A stretch of 64,000 nt of DNA. Source: Strix aluco (taxonomy: Eukaryota > Chordata > Aves > Strigiformes > Strigidae). Position 1 is the stretch's first letter. Each line of letters begins with the position of its first letter. Where the stretch lies: assembly GCF_031877795.1 (NCBI RefSeq), contig NC_133971.1:6776784-6840783 (forward strand). The letters run 5' to 3'. A program made the position numbers and the translations under genes. Below, piece by piece: positions 11,801 to 26,800 of this stretch. Under the pieces are notes generated by a model. The model worked only from the letters and a program-made list of their open reading frames with translations. It was not told the DNA's origin and searched no databases.

Positions 11801-14800
11801 CAGCAAAAGAGCTTTGAGGAGTCTTCAAGTACAAAGTTTTGTGTTTGGCTTATTAAAAGTTACAAGGAGGAATCAATCCTGATTCAAATTTGCCAATAGC
11901 TTTGTTTTTATCATGGCCTGAAGGTAGATAGGATTAAAAACATCTCCTAGGTTATCTTACAGTCTTAAGGTGTCTTTGTATTGTGAATTTACCTTGGAAT
12001 GATGGACAGCTTTTTGCCTCTCAGTATTATAATGCCATCAGGCATTGAATTTTTTGGATAAGAAGCAATTAGAGTTTCAGGGAGTTACAGCTGCAGTAAC
12101 AATTTTTTCATCTGATAAAGGCTTTGCTACCCAGCTAATCTGATTTTGCTAGGGATCTGAGGATTTTACGCCAAAACTGTAAGGCAAGAAGATGCTTTTC
12201 CACCAGTCATGCAACATGCAACTTGTGTCCCTGTACCTGACAATAGCAGACCCCTGTGGCAGCTCTGCCACGACCCTAGCAGTAGGAGCAAACATTGTTA
12301 ATTGAGAACAAGGCAAGAAGGATTTGCTCTCTGGGTACCTTTCCTCCTGTCAGAGAATTGCAAAGGAGAGAGGAAGGAGAACTAGGAGATGCAGTATGGC
12401 TAGGTAGGGACAGTGAAGTATGGTTTCTACACTGGTATTGATGCTTAGTAAATCTCATGCCATCTATAAATGCACTTGTAAATAGTAATGCTGTTGTGGA
12501 GTAGGCATGTTGTGAGTTACTACTTGAAGTGTTCAGTATAGAGACTTCTGTGTCAGTTTACAAGATGATATGAAAATATGTCCTCAGTATTTTGCTTCTG
12601 TGATTATAGAACAGAGAAAACTGTTTCTTTTGACATTGCAAGATTAATCTCTTGATTTGATCTGGGTGCAGTGAGTCTACTTTTACAAATTTTACCGCAT
12701 ACCTAAATAGTCCAGAATGCCAGCAGTTGTGAGAAACCATTTGTCTGCTGAGTGCCAAACAGTTCTTACTAAACATCTTTGGCATTCTGTCCACTATCAA
12801 ACATATTCATTTTATTCAGTAGTAGCATGAGAAGCGGGGATCGCATTTTTCCACAGTCAGTCGAAATTAATGGGCTGATAATACATTGTAGATTTTCCAC
12901 TCATGATCCAAACTCTTAAGTTGAACAAAAAAGGAAGTTATCAAACAGTCAATGTCACAATTTAATTTTTTTGATTGGCTGCACCATTTGACACCATGCA
13001 CATCCACTGTGATAGCTACAGTGTTGAATACATTTTTCTGCTGATCCACAGGGCTTGGTGTTCAACTCACCTAAGTTTTCATTTTCAACATTGTGACCAG
13101 GGAAGAAAGGTGAAAACAGCTGGCATCTTGTTAAAAATGTTACCTGCCTTACAGATGCTAAGAATTCAAACCACGTACCTGAGCTCTGCCAAATAAGAGA
13201 CCATGCCCAGAGCCATGGGACAGAGAGACTTAGCAGAACTTTTCATTATTTCTTGACTATGTTTTTTCCTGATAGAGAAGTATTTGTTTTTCATGTTTTA
13301 AAGAGATGGTTCTACTACTAACAACAAAAAAAGTATATAAATAGAATACATAAAATGTTATTAACTTTTTTGAATTCTTAGGTAAATTGAAAGATAAGCT
13401 TTTTGTGCAGCCTTTAGAGCAGAAAGAACATATTATACCTTTACTGCATGCAGCAACTTCTTAGGCTTTTTGTAAGGATGTTGAGGAATGCAGTTCAGCT
13501 TTGAATTGTACAAGCTTTCTGTGAGGATAAGAGACATTCAGAGAAATAGAAGGCATGTGGTTTTTTCCTGTTATGCTATGGACCCAATCTCTAGTTTTTG
13601 ATTCTTGCTTCTGAGTTTGGTAACCATACCAAACTCACAAGCATGACATTATTTTTCTTAAAATTATGAAACGCTGGCAGATAGAATGTTAGCTGTATCA
13701 CAAATGTCGAAGTATTCAATACAACAAAGCAAAAATATTTCAGCATCTTCCTTTTTGAGAACTTTGACTTTCTTCCATGTCCATGTTCAAATTCCTGTAG
13801 CACCATCTGTTACAAACTCATGCTTTTTGCACACTGCTTTTATTAGAGTAAGGATGTCATCTGATTCAAAATGTGCTGGCATGTTAGAATGACTTTTACC
13901 TCTTCCATTCACACACACAGTTTTTACTGTTTCTTAAGATTCTCTAGTAAATTTAAGGTAAACAAACTAAGCAGTGTGGTCTGCAACTTCAGAAGGGAGA
14001 GTTAGCTAGTTTGACAGAAACTATGGTGCTTGGTTATCAAAAGCACAAGACTGATACAAGTTTATGATTAGGCATACTTCAGTGAACAGCAAGAGAAGCC
14101 AGAACTTAATCATTATGGGAGATGATGTCTTTTTCTTTACATGGGTAATTTTTCTCCTTCTGTTTGACTACACTCTAGAAATCTCTAATGCACAGGTTTT
14201 TAGGGCAGAAGCGAGAGAGCTGCAAACCAAGATTTATGTCCTTTTATAAGAGCTCTGTGTCAATGGCTGAGTATCACCTACTCCATTCATAGTTCCATTA
14301 CGTTCCTTGTTACTCTGGACAATATACTTAACTTCAGCATTCTAAAATGAGGATTATGAAAATTATTCCTATTATCTAATGGTGGAAGTGAGTAGAGAAA
14401 AAGTCTCTGTAAAATTGAAAACTATATAATCTGCAAAGATGACATGGAGGAAGAGATATCTTAAGCTTTTACTGCCGCATCTAACACAAGTCTGTGTTTG
14501 TTGAGTAAATATATGGACATATACACCTGTGTGTTACAGTAACCCTGATAAAAAAGCTTTCACTTTTTCACTTTGTTTTTTATTGTAAGATTTTTGGTGA
14601 AATTCTGCAACTGCTAGCTGCTCACACCAAAAGTTCAGTTTTGGTACTGCAGTCTAGGTATTGGGGCAAAGAAGAAGGAATTCAAGTGATCATAGAATTT
14701 CAACATCGACACCTTGAGGTGTCATTTCAGTGTTGTTCTGTGGATTTGAGTTTCAGTAAAAAAACTAAATGTGTTAAAGTCAAGAGAGCTTTTGCAGGAG

Positions 14801-17800
14801 AGGACAACTGTTCCCATCTGTTAATTCATTGTCTAATTGTTTAAAGAGATTGGTTATGTTTTAAACAGATGTATTATGCTTCTCAGTCAGCTGAAGAGTA
14901 CTTGTTAGTTACTATGTACTGTACTTGCCATTTAAATTGGACAACATCGTACAGAAATGTCTAGGGGAAAGATTCCTTATTACTCTAATCAAGCCTTAGC
15001 CTAAATTTTATGACTGCAAAACCACATAAATTTTACACAGAACTTTGAATATTTTAGACAGAAATGTGAATGAGCATTAAATATTGTACTTAAATTACTT
15101 GGAAACTGAATACTGGGGTGAACGTGCAGTAAACTTACAGTAAAAACCCTATTCATGTTGGAGCAACCAATAACTGCTAACTGGATGGTATTTGGATACT
15201 TAGTAAGCACAAACTAGTTTTGTCTAAACACCTCTTGCTTAAAACAGTGTAGTTTTTCTAATAATCACTTCAAATTTAACTGGTTTGCAAGTTTTGTATT
15301 TTTCTTATAGTTCTAATTAGCATGCCTCTTTTACAAATGCTTATTTTCTATTCATTTTTATCAGATTATATTTGGCAGCAGTGGGAAAACAAATTGTTCC
15401 TGAATAAATTGGAATATAATATAATTATATGCATGCTTTAATTAATTTTTAGCAATGGCTTTGGCCTTCAGGTTGGGAGTAATCCTACATGTTTCATTTC
15501 CTATTATTTTTTTCAATATTATACTCCTAAAAATTAGATTGAGGCCAGGGAAATAAGTATTGCAGTACCTAATGGAAACCTTAGATAATAAGCATTTTCT
15601 TTTTCAGCTTTTTAAGGACCTCTTCATTAACATTTCATAGATTGATTTCACTTTGATTTGAAGCCTACATTACTACTTTAGTGCAGGCTTTTTTACATTG
15701 TTATCCGCTCTTGCTTAACCACAGTTTTACTACAGCATGAGCTCTTGCTTATATTTTCATACAAGAAAGACAGCAAAGTGATTGGATATCAGCATTCATT
15801 TCTTTGGTTCCAGAGAGCATAATCATCTATCAGTTTTATAATGTTGAAGAGGAAAAAAGAAAACTGTTCTAGAAAGATTGTATATTCTGCAGCATATTAC
15901 ACAAGCGTGGGTATAATTTCTTTAGAATATTCAAATAATTTATCTGTGTTTGCCCACAATAAATTGATTATTATAATAGTATCCATGGGGCACAGTTTAA
16001 CAACTTGCTGGCACTATTATGGCCTCTCTTATAGCATGCACAGATGAAAACTATGGTCACGCTGCAGTCAGAGATAGAGTAATCATTTTGTAAATACTGA
16101 AAGTCTAGGGAAGATTAAGCTTTGGTTTCAGTGGTAAGTCTGTTGAGATAAACAGGGAATGCGTTTATTTGAGGCTTTCTACCAACCCAAGGGGACTTGG
16201 TGTGGGGTTTATGTTCTCCTCCTTCATGATTTTTTTTCCCTTAGAACAGTCATATTGGGTGGTTTATTTCATTTTAAAGTATATGAGGCAAGGGGAGATT
16301 CAGTGAGTCCTTCCACGACACACATAGTTGCATCAAAACTTACAATGTGATTTAGTATAGTGCTACCCAAGGGTTCTGTCATTAAGTGGTTCATAATTCT
16401 GTGGTGCTGTTTGCAAAGACATGGAACAGAACAGTATCTGAGAATGTAGCAGTGATGAAGCAAATAAAGAATATAGAGGTAGATATATTACAAAGTCTGG
16501 TCTATGGCAGTTACTTTCTCCGTAGAATAAAGTTTAGGATCAGTGCATCTGTTATGGCTGTGCTGATGCTGAATACACACTTACCAGTGATCGCTAAAAC
16601 TTCAGGCAGTCATCTGAGTGTGCCCTTCCTTTCAGCACATTGAATTGAATACTTTTATAAAGTGCAAAAGTTGTTGATAACCAGAACTCTGAGCTGCCTC
16701 TTTTTTTCTTTTTTTCTTTTTTTCTTTTTTTTTTTTTTTCCTTCTCCCCAAGTGTAGTGAATTTAATGCTGACTAAATTGCAGGAGTGACAACATTGTCT
16801 ATAAGGTTGACAGGGGCTGTGCAAATGTTGTGGCCCATCAGGACTCCCTTTCTCAGCCACATATGAAATTTTTCACTCTAAATCAACACTTTCTAAAGTA
16901 TAGTAAACTTTAGTTTGTAGTTTAGTATATTAAAGCTTTATTACCACATACTGTTCCACAGATTTCTTCTTACTCCATCCACAAGCTCCTCCTTCCCTCT
17001 TTCCTCACCCCAGAAAAAGGAGCTGTCGCACCATCTTCCAACGCTGTGTTGTACCAGACTCACTGCTGGGGTCTTCCAGAGGCAACTGGAGACCATTTCT
17101 TTCCTTATAACTCCCTGTTTTGCCCCAGTATCCTCTGTGCCTACAGCTATGCTGTTCAGATGTGGACCTGGATGGGAACACATTCAAATGTGTCTAGCTG
17201 TAATGTTTGTCTTCTAACTACCATATATTCGCATGAGTATTTCTAATACATGCCACCACTGCCAATCTGAACACAAGAACTTTTAGAGTATTCATTATTT
17301 ATTTCTATGGTGTATTATCTGGAATTATTCTTACAAAGATACAATATGATCAGGGAAATAATATTGAGGCATTTTTTTAAAGTCTAATTTTGGTAAGGAT
17401 TTAAAAGAGCCTTTGGGCATATGTAGCTCTCAAAGCTAAAATCCATGGTCTTAAATTTCTAAAGACTAATGAAAAAACTTGCTCTTGCAAGTTCTGCTGA
17501 ATACAATGCCTCATTAGTGCTGCAGGTGATGTGATAGTGTTCCACAGCTACCTGGAGACAGCCCAGTGGAGAGGGAGGGGGTGAAAAAGTGTAATTACTT
17601 AAGTAACACAGAATGTAACTACTAAGGTGTTTCCACCATAACAGAAATGTGCCAAATGCATATGTAAAAAATTTCAATGTATATAATTAAAGCTGTAGCT
17701 TGCACTGGCTAATTATTTTCTGCTCATTTTTTTCTGCATTTGCAATCTGAGTCTTGGGAAGTTAGTTGTGTTTTCACCAGCATGTGGACACAGTCTAAAA

Positions 17801-20800
17801 GATAGCATCTATTTCTCCATGTGTTGAAATTTCTTTATAATGGGAATGAGGTTCACAGGGTCTACATTAAGCCAGTCGGCACGTTTGAAAAATTCCAATT
17901 AATTACTTCTGGATCAGAGGAACACAGTTTAACTAAATGAACTGCAACCCACCTACATTACAACATTTTCCAAATAGCTTGGTATGTGAATGCAGTATTT
18001 TTTAAAAAGATTCCGAGTAATGGATGACTCTTACAGCAGCTTTTAATTACATCAGTACAGGCAGCTGGGTGTAAAACACCCTTTTCTGTAAATTCAGCTG
18101 GGCTATAAGAATTACTTCAGATTTGAAATGTGAAGCCATCTACTTCAGAAATAAATTTTCATTTCCAGTTTAAAATTGTAAACAAATTTTAAAATATGCA
18201 TGTCTGTCCTTTTAAAGTGACTGTGTAGATAAATGTGCAATTCAGAGCACATTTCAGTGGGGTGGCATCTGTAATTACAGTGGTGCCCTACGCTGCATAT
18301 CTGAAGAAACACATGAGGAGCCCAACAAAGAACAATTATATACTGCCCCTATTGATTGACTAATAACACATTTCATGAGTATACATTTACAATCTGTGCT
18401 TAAGAGGAAGCAAGTGTGCCCTTCTGCCATTTTTGTATGTTGAGGTACCCGATACCGCCAGCCTTCTTGGGAAGCAGCTGCAGGAGAAAGCTTGCAGGAA
18501 TTCATGGGAACCGAGCTCTGGCAGGCACTGCACTGTGAGATGTGGAGAGCAGCTGTCTCTCCCGGAGGACTGATCAAATTAATCAGTTGATAGGGAGTAT
18601 CTGGCTTTGCTGAGAGGCAGCCATTCCTGGATCCGGCCCTGTCATGTTCCTAGACCCACAGGAGCCAAGAGATGCTGCCTCGCTAGGTCCTAAAAGTTGC
18701 CTCTGAGGGGGAGTTGAGAATTTCCTTGTGGTCTGAAGTTGGCAAAAGCTTGTGCCTAGTACAAAGGCAAGAGTCTACTTATAATGATGGGCAGTGTTTT
18801 GTCCTTTGTGAATAATCTGTCCATTATTTATGACATGGTAGAAGAGAAATGGTGACTCGGCTAGCTGAGCTAAAATACTAAACTAAACATGATTTAGCAA
18901 ATGCTGTGGCTCAGGAGAAAAGCAGGTAGCCTCACCTGGAGGACCTTGAGGGCTGGCTTTGGGTGTTGGATCACTGCTCCACCCATGTAATGTCCCCTCT
19001 CCATGTTCTCTGTCATCACAGAGACATTTCTGCGTGTCAGCTGCTGTATATAGTTGCCATTCACTCTGTTACTTTTCTCCACTGCCTGCCTTCTCTCTGA
19101 ATCCTAATAATCACATTTTCACCCTGCCCCTTTGTTGTCTCTCAGGAGGGTGTCATAGAAAATGCGTGAGGAATGAGGGGACTGGCTTAGGAATTTTGCT
19201 CCTGCAGAAGGATGGCTCATGCAAGAGGGCTCCTGCTTGGAGCAGAAGGGGAGAGTCACACACCCACTCCAACAGCTAATGCTGCCTTTGAGGGCAAGGA
19301 TGCTGAAATATCTCATACAGGTCACAGAGGCAGAATTGTTCATTTGCGCCTTGAGCCGCTATGCTGTTCTTTCTTAACGAGTAGCTCCCCACCCATGCAT
19401 GGCCTGTTGGACCCCGTTAATTTAGCCATTTAAATTAGTTTGTGTATCTAGTCCTGTCTAATGCAGGTATTCAGGCTGGCAGTTGCATGTATGTTCCAGT
19501 ATTGCTTCATGTGATTCATTAAGACTTCTACATAAGATTGTATTTTTTCTTTTTGTTACAATGTTTTAGATCCCAGTGTCAAAAGGATCACAGATGTTCC
19601 AATGGCTTTGCCTTCAAGAGAGCTTCTCTTTTTTCTCTCTTAATTTGCTATACTGCAATACTGAACTGAAATATGGTGATTCTCTTTTATAATTCTCCTT
19701 AACCATTTAGAGAAATTTGATTATCAGAGCTTCAAAACATTAAAATTTTGTGACATAGGAAGGAAGTGCACTTAGATCAAAAGAAATGTGTCTCAGGCTG
19801 TGGAAATGGAGCTCTGATGTTCTCTTAAATCCCACCAGGTTCTGCTTGAAGAAGGAAACTACAATGTAATATCTCTTCATAAGTGATAAATGTTTACACT
19901 TAATTAAAGACTACTACTCAGCCTTCTGGAAAAAAATTTGAGATACTTAGACACAAATTTGTCAGAACTCCAGAATGAAAAGTGAATTTATTGTATTTGC
20001 TCTTCCGTTTTTTTTGGAGTTCAGATGAAATAGGATTTGCAAATTAGGGTAGGTGAGCAAAGAGAAAATAAGGCTATTTGAAGTAAACAGTAAAACTGCA
20101 GCTTCATGTAGCTGGATTATTTTCACACTGTAAGAAGAATCTGAGTCTCAGATTTGGGGCTAATTATTAGAAGCTACGAATCACAAAGACTGATAGGCAA
20201 ATATTTCTCAAAAAATTCCAGTGAACCTATCGGGGGAAAAAAAAAAAATGTTGCTAGTGCATTATTTATTGGAATGGTGATGTGGCTCTTGCTGGAAATC
20301 AGCATGAGCCATCTTTCTTCCAGATTTGGTACTTGGCTATGAAGTTACAGCAGTCCTTCATGAGTACCTTCTCTCCCCCCTTAACGTTTGTATTTCTGGA
20401 AAAGATTGCTTCACATAAGCCATGATAGTTGTTTATAAGTTAATGATTAAGGAACATGTTGGCCACACAAGGCTCAGACTTCAGTTAAAAAAATATGTTT
20501 GAGAGATGCACTTACTGCATTTTACTAATATTTTAAACTAGCAAATAGCCCGATATTTTAGCAGTTTCTCAAGAATTGTGTCTTTGTACTGCTAGTAGGC
20601 AAATTAGTATCAAACAATGGAACTTTATTTCTCCATCCTAAGACAAGTCCTCTGTTTGTCCCGCATTTTCCATGTAATTAGCACTTTTAAAAAGGTATTT
20701 ACAGTAAAGATGTTTTAAATTTAAAATAAAAATGTGATTTGAAAATAAAATTAATCCGTTATCTTTTTGTAGTTCAGGTGGGCTTAATTGTATGTATTTC

Positions 20801-23800
20801 TACAAATCTGTTGAATTTTGGGCATAGTCTTCATAAAGCGGTATATTAATAATCCTCCTACATATTTCTTGTTATTCTCTGTCTTGGCTGCCACTGGTTT
20901 ACTTGTCAAACACTCTTCACCTCCACCTTCACCACCACCACCACCGTATTCTATTGATGCAAACCGCAGTTATGCATAGTCTTGGCTGAGAGGGAACATC
21001 TGTTTTCTGTAACTCTTAACCTGCTGCTAATGGGTTTCCACAAACTGGCTTTGGAACAGGTGCCTGGGAGCAAAACTGTAAGGTTACCATTTTGCCTGCT
21101 GTTTCTTTACCCTTCTTGGGATGGATTGAGAAGGAAAAACTCTGTTCTTCCACCATTGTGTGCAGTGAGCTGTTAAAAGAATTTCTGGCTCACTGGCATT
21201 GTAGGTTTCATTTTTGTTTTTAAAGGGAATTGTCTAGGGGATCACCTCTATTTTCTCCAGCTTATACAGTAAGAGGAGTTTTATACTGCAAAGATGTAAT
21301 TTTTCTTTTCTAATTTTCTTCTGTAGTCTGCCATCTTCAACTTTCAGAGTCTACTGACCGTGATCTTGTTGCTCATATGTACCTGTGCCTACATCAGATC
21401 CTTGGCTCCCAGCTTACTGGACAAAAATAAAACTGGGTATGTAGTCTGATCACTTTAAAAATACACAAGCTTGTTTGGTTTTAACTAGAACATTTTAGTA
21501 TCTTGTAATGGTGTGTGATGATACAAATCCTATTTTGAAAAATTTCTCACTTCTTTAAAAATCTTCATTTTGTATCTTACAATAGAATGCAATAAGATAT
21601 TTGCAAACACTTAGTTGCAATTTTATAGTAAGAATTTATTAACTAACAAAGCCAGCTAATACTGCTTTATTAGTTATTTTCTAGAATTGCAACTTTCTTG
21701 TTAAATGCTTATTAAAGATACAGAAATGAGTGACAGAAAGAAAACCTATTATGTGGCTGTTGCTGTAATGATTTATTTTGATTCTTACGGTGGGTAAGAA
21801 AACATTAACAGCAGAAGCTGGCTTTTTGTTCATTTTCAGGATAGGCGTTTTGGAGGTACAAGTTTGAAACATAGCTTTAGCAATAATCTGTAACTAAAAA
21901 TATTTTTTTTTTCAAATAAGCAACACTATCCTTATGTATCGTCTTTTTAAGTCATTGTTTTGTATTCTCTAAGGTGAAGGAATTTGTAGGAGAGTTTTTG
22001 AAAGCTTCTACAAAACCTAACGTATTTTATTTGTCCTTTGGTCACTGTAACTTCATCTCTCACTTTTATTCCTAAAGCACCATGTGGCTAGGTGACCAAT
22101 GTTTTTCTCCTTTGTGTTCCCTGTTCTCCTGGAGTGCACTTAATGTGGCGGGGCCAATACGGCTGCAAAACAGTTCTTCTCTACCCTGCTCAGCAGCACA
22201 ATTCTTGGAGTGGTGGGAAACGGGGACAGCCACAGAGCCAAATCTGTGCCTCATGCTGTTAATACCCATTCACCTTTTGGCTTACCAGTTTTCTTTGTGC
22301 TACGAAGAGTGTGACTGGATATTGGGTGCAATCAGCAGTATGCAGAAATGTGATTTAAATGCTGCGGTTTTAAAGTAACAATTGGGCAATTTTGACCTAG
22401 AAACCACTGAGGCTGTTGATAGTATTTCAGTAATGCTGTCACCCAAGGTTAATACAAAGGAAATAATATTTATAGAAGTAGGAGGTAACTCTAGCTGGTA
22501 ATGTTTTAGGTGGAAAAAACAGACAGGCTTTTGGGCGCTGGGTGTTTGACTTGTCCACTTTTTCCATTAGATCATTTGCTGTTAAAGAAAATGTTTTTTC
22601 CCTAAGTATCTTCTGTCACTTCTGCATTAAATTTTCAGAAAAAGTGTCAAGTTTTGTAGACTCTTGTCACCGAGAACCTTGAGTGTTTCTCTTTTGAAAA
22701 CGTGTGTTGTAATTAACCTCAGGAATTGCTGTTTTATCACACAAGTTTTCTTCTAGGAGTGTAAGATATCCAGAGTACGCTAGCTTTTTTTTAATTTGGA
22801 GTTGTAACATGAAAATACTTGTGTCCTTTCATATGAGGCCATGAGATTACCACTGACATGAGAGATTTCTTATGATAAAAGGAAAGATGGAAAGAAAGGA
22901 TGACTTCATGAAGGACTTGGCGAGGGGAATTTGAGTGTCTGCTAGTGGAAGATAACACAATAGTCAATGAGGTATACACAGTAAGAAGTAAGAATATTTA
23001 TTTTACTGATTAAAATTTTAGTGCTGTTCTTGGCAAGGAGTATTTCCTTTAATCTGGAGCTACTCTGTTTATTCTTGAGGCAAATCTGTCTGGAGTACAA
23101 TAGAACTCTCTTCATAAAATGTTTTCAAAGGGTGCTGACACAGTGGAGGAGTTGGGTGTTTGATCTGTACGTTTGTATTTATATAGATGTTGAACATAGT
23201 ATTTTATTTTTGTTTTATATATGCGTATGTAGACTGCTTTGTACTGGAGAATAAAACCTTGGCCTGGAAGCAATGAAATTTGTTTCCTGAATGGTAGATG
23301 TTTACATGGAGCTCATATGCTGTTAAACCCCTGTCCCTCTTCACTAACATATTCCATGCTCAAATGGAAATGTCTAGACATACTGGATAAAATAAATTCT
23401 AGTGATATTTCATTTTACCACAGAGATGATCTTACCTCATTATTCCTGCTCCAAATTAATAGCATAAAAAAGTAGCAATAAAATATTAAAGTGACAGAGA
23501 GGAGAAATGTTGGTAGTTATTCACTACATTTCTGAGTGGTAACTTTAGTGAAGATTTAAATCTGTTGATAGCAAGTAAAGAAACATGTTTCTGTTGGTTG
23601 AGAGACTGTGTTGCATAGTGATGTCACCCATCCTCATAGCACTGTATTTTATCCTGTTGACTTCTGCCAAAATGTGTCTTTTCCGACCAAGCCAAACAGA
23701 ATTTTAAACCTTCATTTTCCCCGACACATCTTGAGTGTTTCCATGTGCTTTGTCCTGAGCAATAGCGTTTAAGGTTGGGAAAGCAAGTGGAGATTTACTG

Positions 23801-26800
23801 TTTCATGCTAACTAGAGGAGAATGCGTACCACAACATAATTCTCTCCTCCCTGCTAACCAGAAAGATATGTTAGCTTATATGCAGCAGAGATTTCCTTTG
23901 ACTTGCCATAAGCATTGCAGTGGGCTATCTCCCACACTCCCTCCTGCAGTGGCAGCGGGGTTGTCCTGGTAAACACATGGCAGCTGCATCTTGCAGCATT
24001 CCCAGTCTAGCAGCCAAAGTCTAAAGCCCCACTAACCCTTTCTCATCTTACTCAGTTTCATTTCTTTGGATTTTTTGTTCTCCAGATAACCAACACCACT
24101 TTCATGATCAGTGCTTTTATCATTAACACTAAAAGCCAGGAATATGTAGCAGCTCATGCACATTTGAGTTGTGGCTGCCAGAAAACAGTAGGTATGCAAG
24201 CCAGACTGACACGTTTCACCTGCGTTAAAACAACAATGAAGATGAAGGGAAGAATAAGGAACAGTGCAATTACTTTCAGTAGTTGCTTCAGGAGGAATTA
24301 TTTTGGAGCAGATTCATTCAAGGCAGCATCATTTCTGTAATAATCAAACAGGTTTTGACTTGAAGTGGTACATGTTGTGGACCTGAGGTGAAGAGTAATG
24401 GAAAAATTCAGGAGAGCAGACATCCTGCACAGGCTTTTCTTCCAGTGCGAGGTCCCCAGTTCATCAAGAGGCTCTGATTACAGCTGTTTAGAAGGTCCAG
24501 ATTTCGATTTGCTTTAGCTCAGCAGCAAACTGTGTGGACAAACAGATGTATGTTCCAGTAACAGCATAAGCATCTTAAATAGGTACTGTTGTCATCTGTT
24601 GGAAGGCTTGTCAGTCCTCACGTCAGTGGTGACTTTATTTGTTACCTGCAGTAAGGGTAGCTGATGAAATCCATATTGTAACTGTTTTGTACCTGCCACA
24701 TCAGAAGGGAAAATTCATATTTTCACCAAAAAGGGGGTTTTCTAGGGCTAGGAACAATGTACAATACTTCAGTTATAACTTTACATTGTTACACGCAGTT
24801 GAAAAAACTCTGAGAAGGCAAAGAAATAACCTTGCTGAGATTGTGAGGCAAATTCAACAGATTTATAGACTGCCTGAAGGAGTTAATATTCTTTTCCCAG
24901 GTAAGGTTCTTCAAATATGCATATGAAAAGGACAGTAATGTTTTATTTCTTTTTGTTCCTGGGCAGGTTTGTGAGAGATGGCAACATGAGATGCTGGGCT
25001 GTGGAAGTTTTTGTGTTGGTTTTGCAGCATGCGATCTTTAAATCTTAATTTTACGGAGAGTAACAACAGCTTTGAAAGTCTGAAGTGCCATTCACACAGT
25101 ACTATGGGGCTGTGTATTTTGCTCTGTAAGATTTACACATGAATGCCTCTTTACCTGCATGCATCTTTAAAAATTAAATAGATGTCTTCAGGTTACTTTA
25201 TGACCTCCTAGCCTGGAAAAATGTGGTGGTCAACATGCAGGGATTATTACTTCTGCTTGTGGAGCTATATAAAAGCAGAAAGAAATGAGCTTTGACTATA
25301 TAGAAATACTTTTGGCTTGAGGTAAAACTATCTAAAGCACAGACAAAAAAGCCACTTTTCTAAAAATGAAAATGCTGCAATGTCGTTCACAATAAATTGG
25401 TCAGCAAGAGGTACATCGATCAAAAAGCATTTCACTTTGACTTTGAAAACCTCAGTCACTTGCTGCTCTTGGAACATTTGGTTCTCACCTGCCCAACACC
25501 AGACCTTTGTTTCAAAAATAAAGGGGAGGCTGCTAAATGGAAGGAGGGAGAGATGCTGAATTAAACTAAGATCATAAAAGAGGCCATAAAATATGTAGTG
25601 CAGAAATTCTTTTTTTAAAGTGCAGGGTGTGCTGGTTGCTTAAGTATGAAGGAGCAAGTGGCCCAAAACTACCTGTCTGCATTTAAGCAGGAAAAAATGA
25701 GGCAATTATCAGAGCCCAAGAAAGGGGGAAGACAGATAATCAAACCATTGTGGGTGGGGGTTCAGAGCACTGTGGGAAAGCACTTGGAGAACTGCCATCA
25801 CAGCAGGTACAACCCCACAAATAATGTAGGCTGGCGTTACTGCTGATAAACATATCAGAAGAAGGAGGAAAAATAATCAGTTTTTTTCCTAGTCCATAAA
25901 TCTATAAATAGGCAATATAGTTGAATACAGATGTTTTTACTGCATTGCAACCAGTCATACTATGAAGAAAACCTTCTTGTAAACAAGCTTTCAATGCAGT
26001 TTTGACCATCATTTGAAAGGCTGAGATTGAAGTGGCTTTTAGTTGAGGATGCTTCAGTATTCTTCCCATCTTCCTCCTCAGATTATAAAGCAGTCCCTGC
26101 TCTTGTTCCTCTTGAGCAGTCAGTGTGAGGTTATTTTAATTACACAGAGAAATTACAAATTTGTGGCATACATACTTGTATATTCCTTTAAACGTGCTCT
26201 GAATAGTTGAATCCTGCTTTTCCTCTTTGTTATTTCACTTGTGAGAGTTAATGTCCTGGGCAAGCAGCATTAAGAGAGACATGAGAAAGGTAAACCTTGG
26301 TAAAAGAGTAAAAGCAAACCTGAAAAATTGTTTTCTTATTTATTTCAGTGCAAGTATTCTATATCAGATTGCACCTATGAGTATGCTTTTCTGGAAAAGG
26401 CATTTTTATCTACTATTGCTAAGGGAAATACAAAAGAGACTACAAAGCATTAAAGTACTCAGGTTTATCATATCTCATACCTGTAGGAATACTTGCTTCA
26501 AAATCTTAACATAAAAGGTTTCCCATATACAATGACGTGGAGAGCTGTTGGTATTTCTTACTCCAGTATTTTTCTAGTTCTGTTATTTTCATTACAGAAT
26601 TTTCTCTCTGGAGTACTTTAATGTAGAATTCTGGTGAAATCTTTAGATTTGGAACACAGGCAATAAATGCATCTTTTTTCTTGTCTTGCATGCAAAAAAT
26701 CTTGCTAAACTTGGAAAGAGCTTTGCCACTTGTTTAGTTCATAGCCTGTACCCCTCTGTGCAGGTACCAGGTGTTTTCTGATGTCAAGAAGAGTGTTAAG

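Larger units (their letters stand above)
9261..21326 (+). other. TMEM167A intron 1 (remainder)
   Basis: The stretch runs from the CpG-island edge to the exon 2 acceptor. It is AT-rich and lacks recognisable coding sequence. It contains one antisense CR1 tail (about 9783-9925), a CTTTTTTT-type microsatellite (16700-16742) and a CAC repeat (20918-20945). The sub-stretch 18400-19400 is moderately GC-richer, with several short open frames, but shows no family match. Confidence 0.85.
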
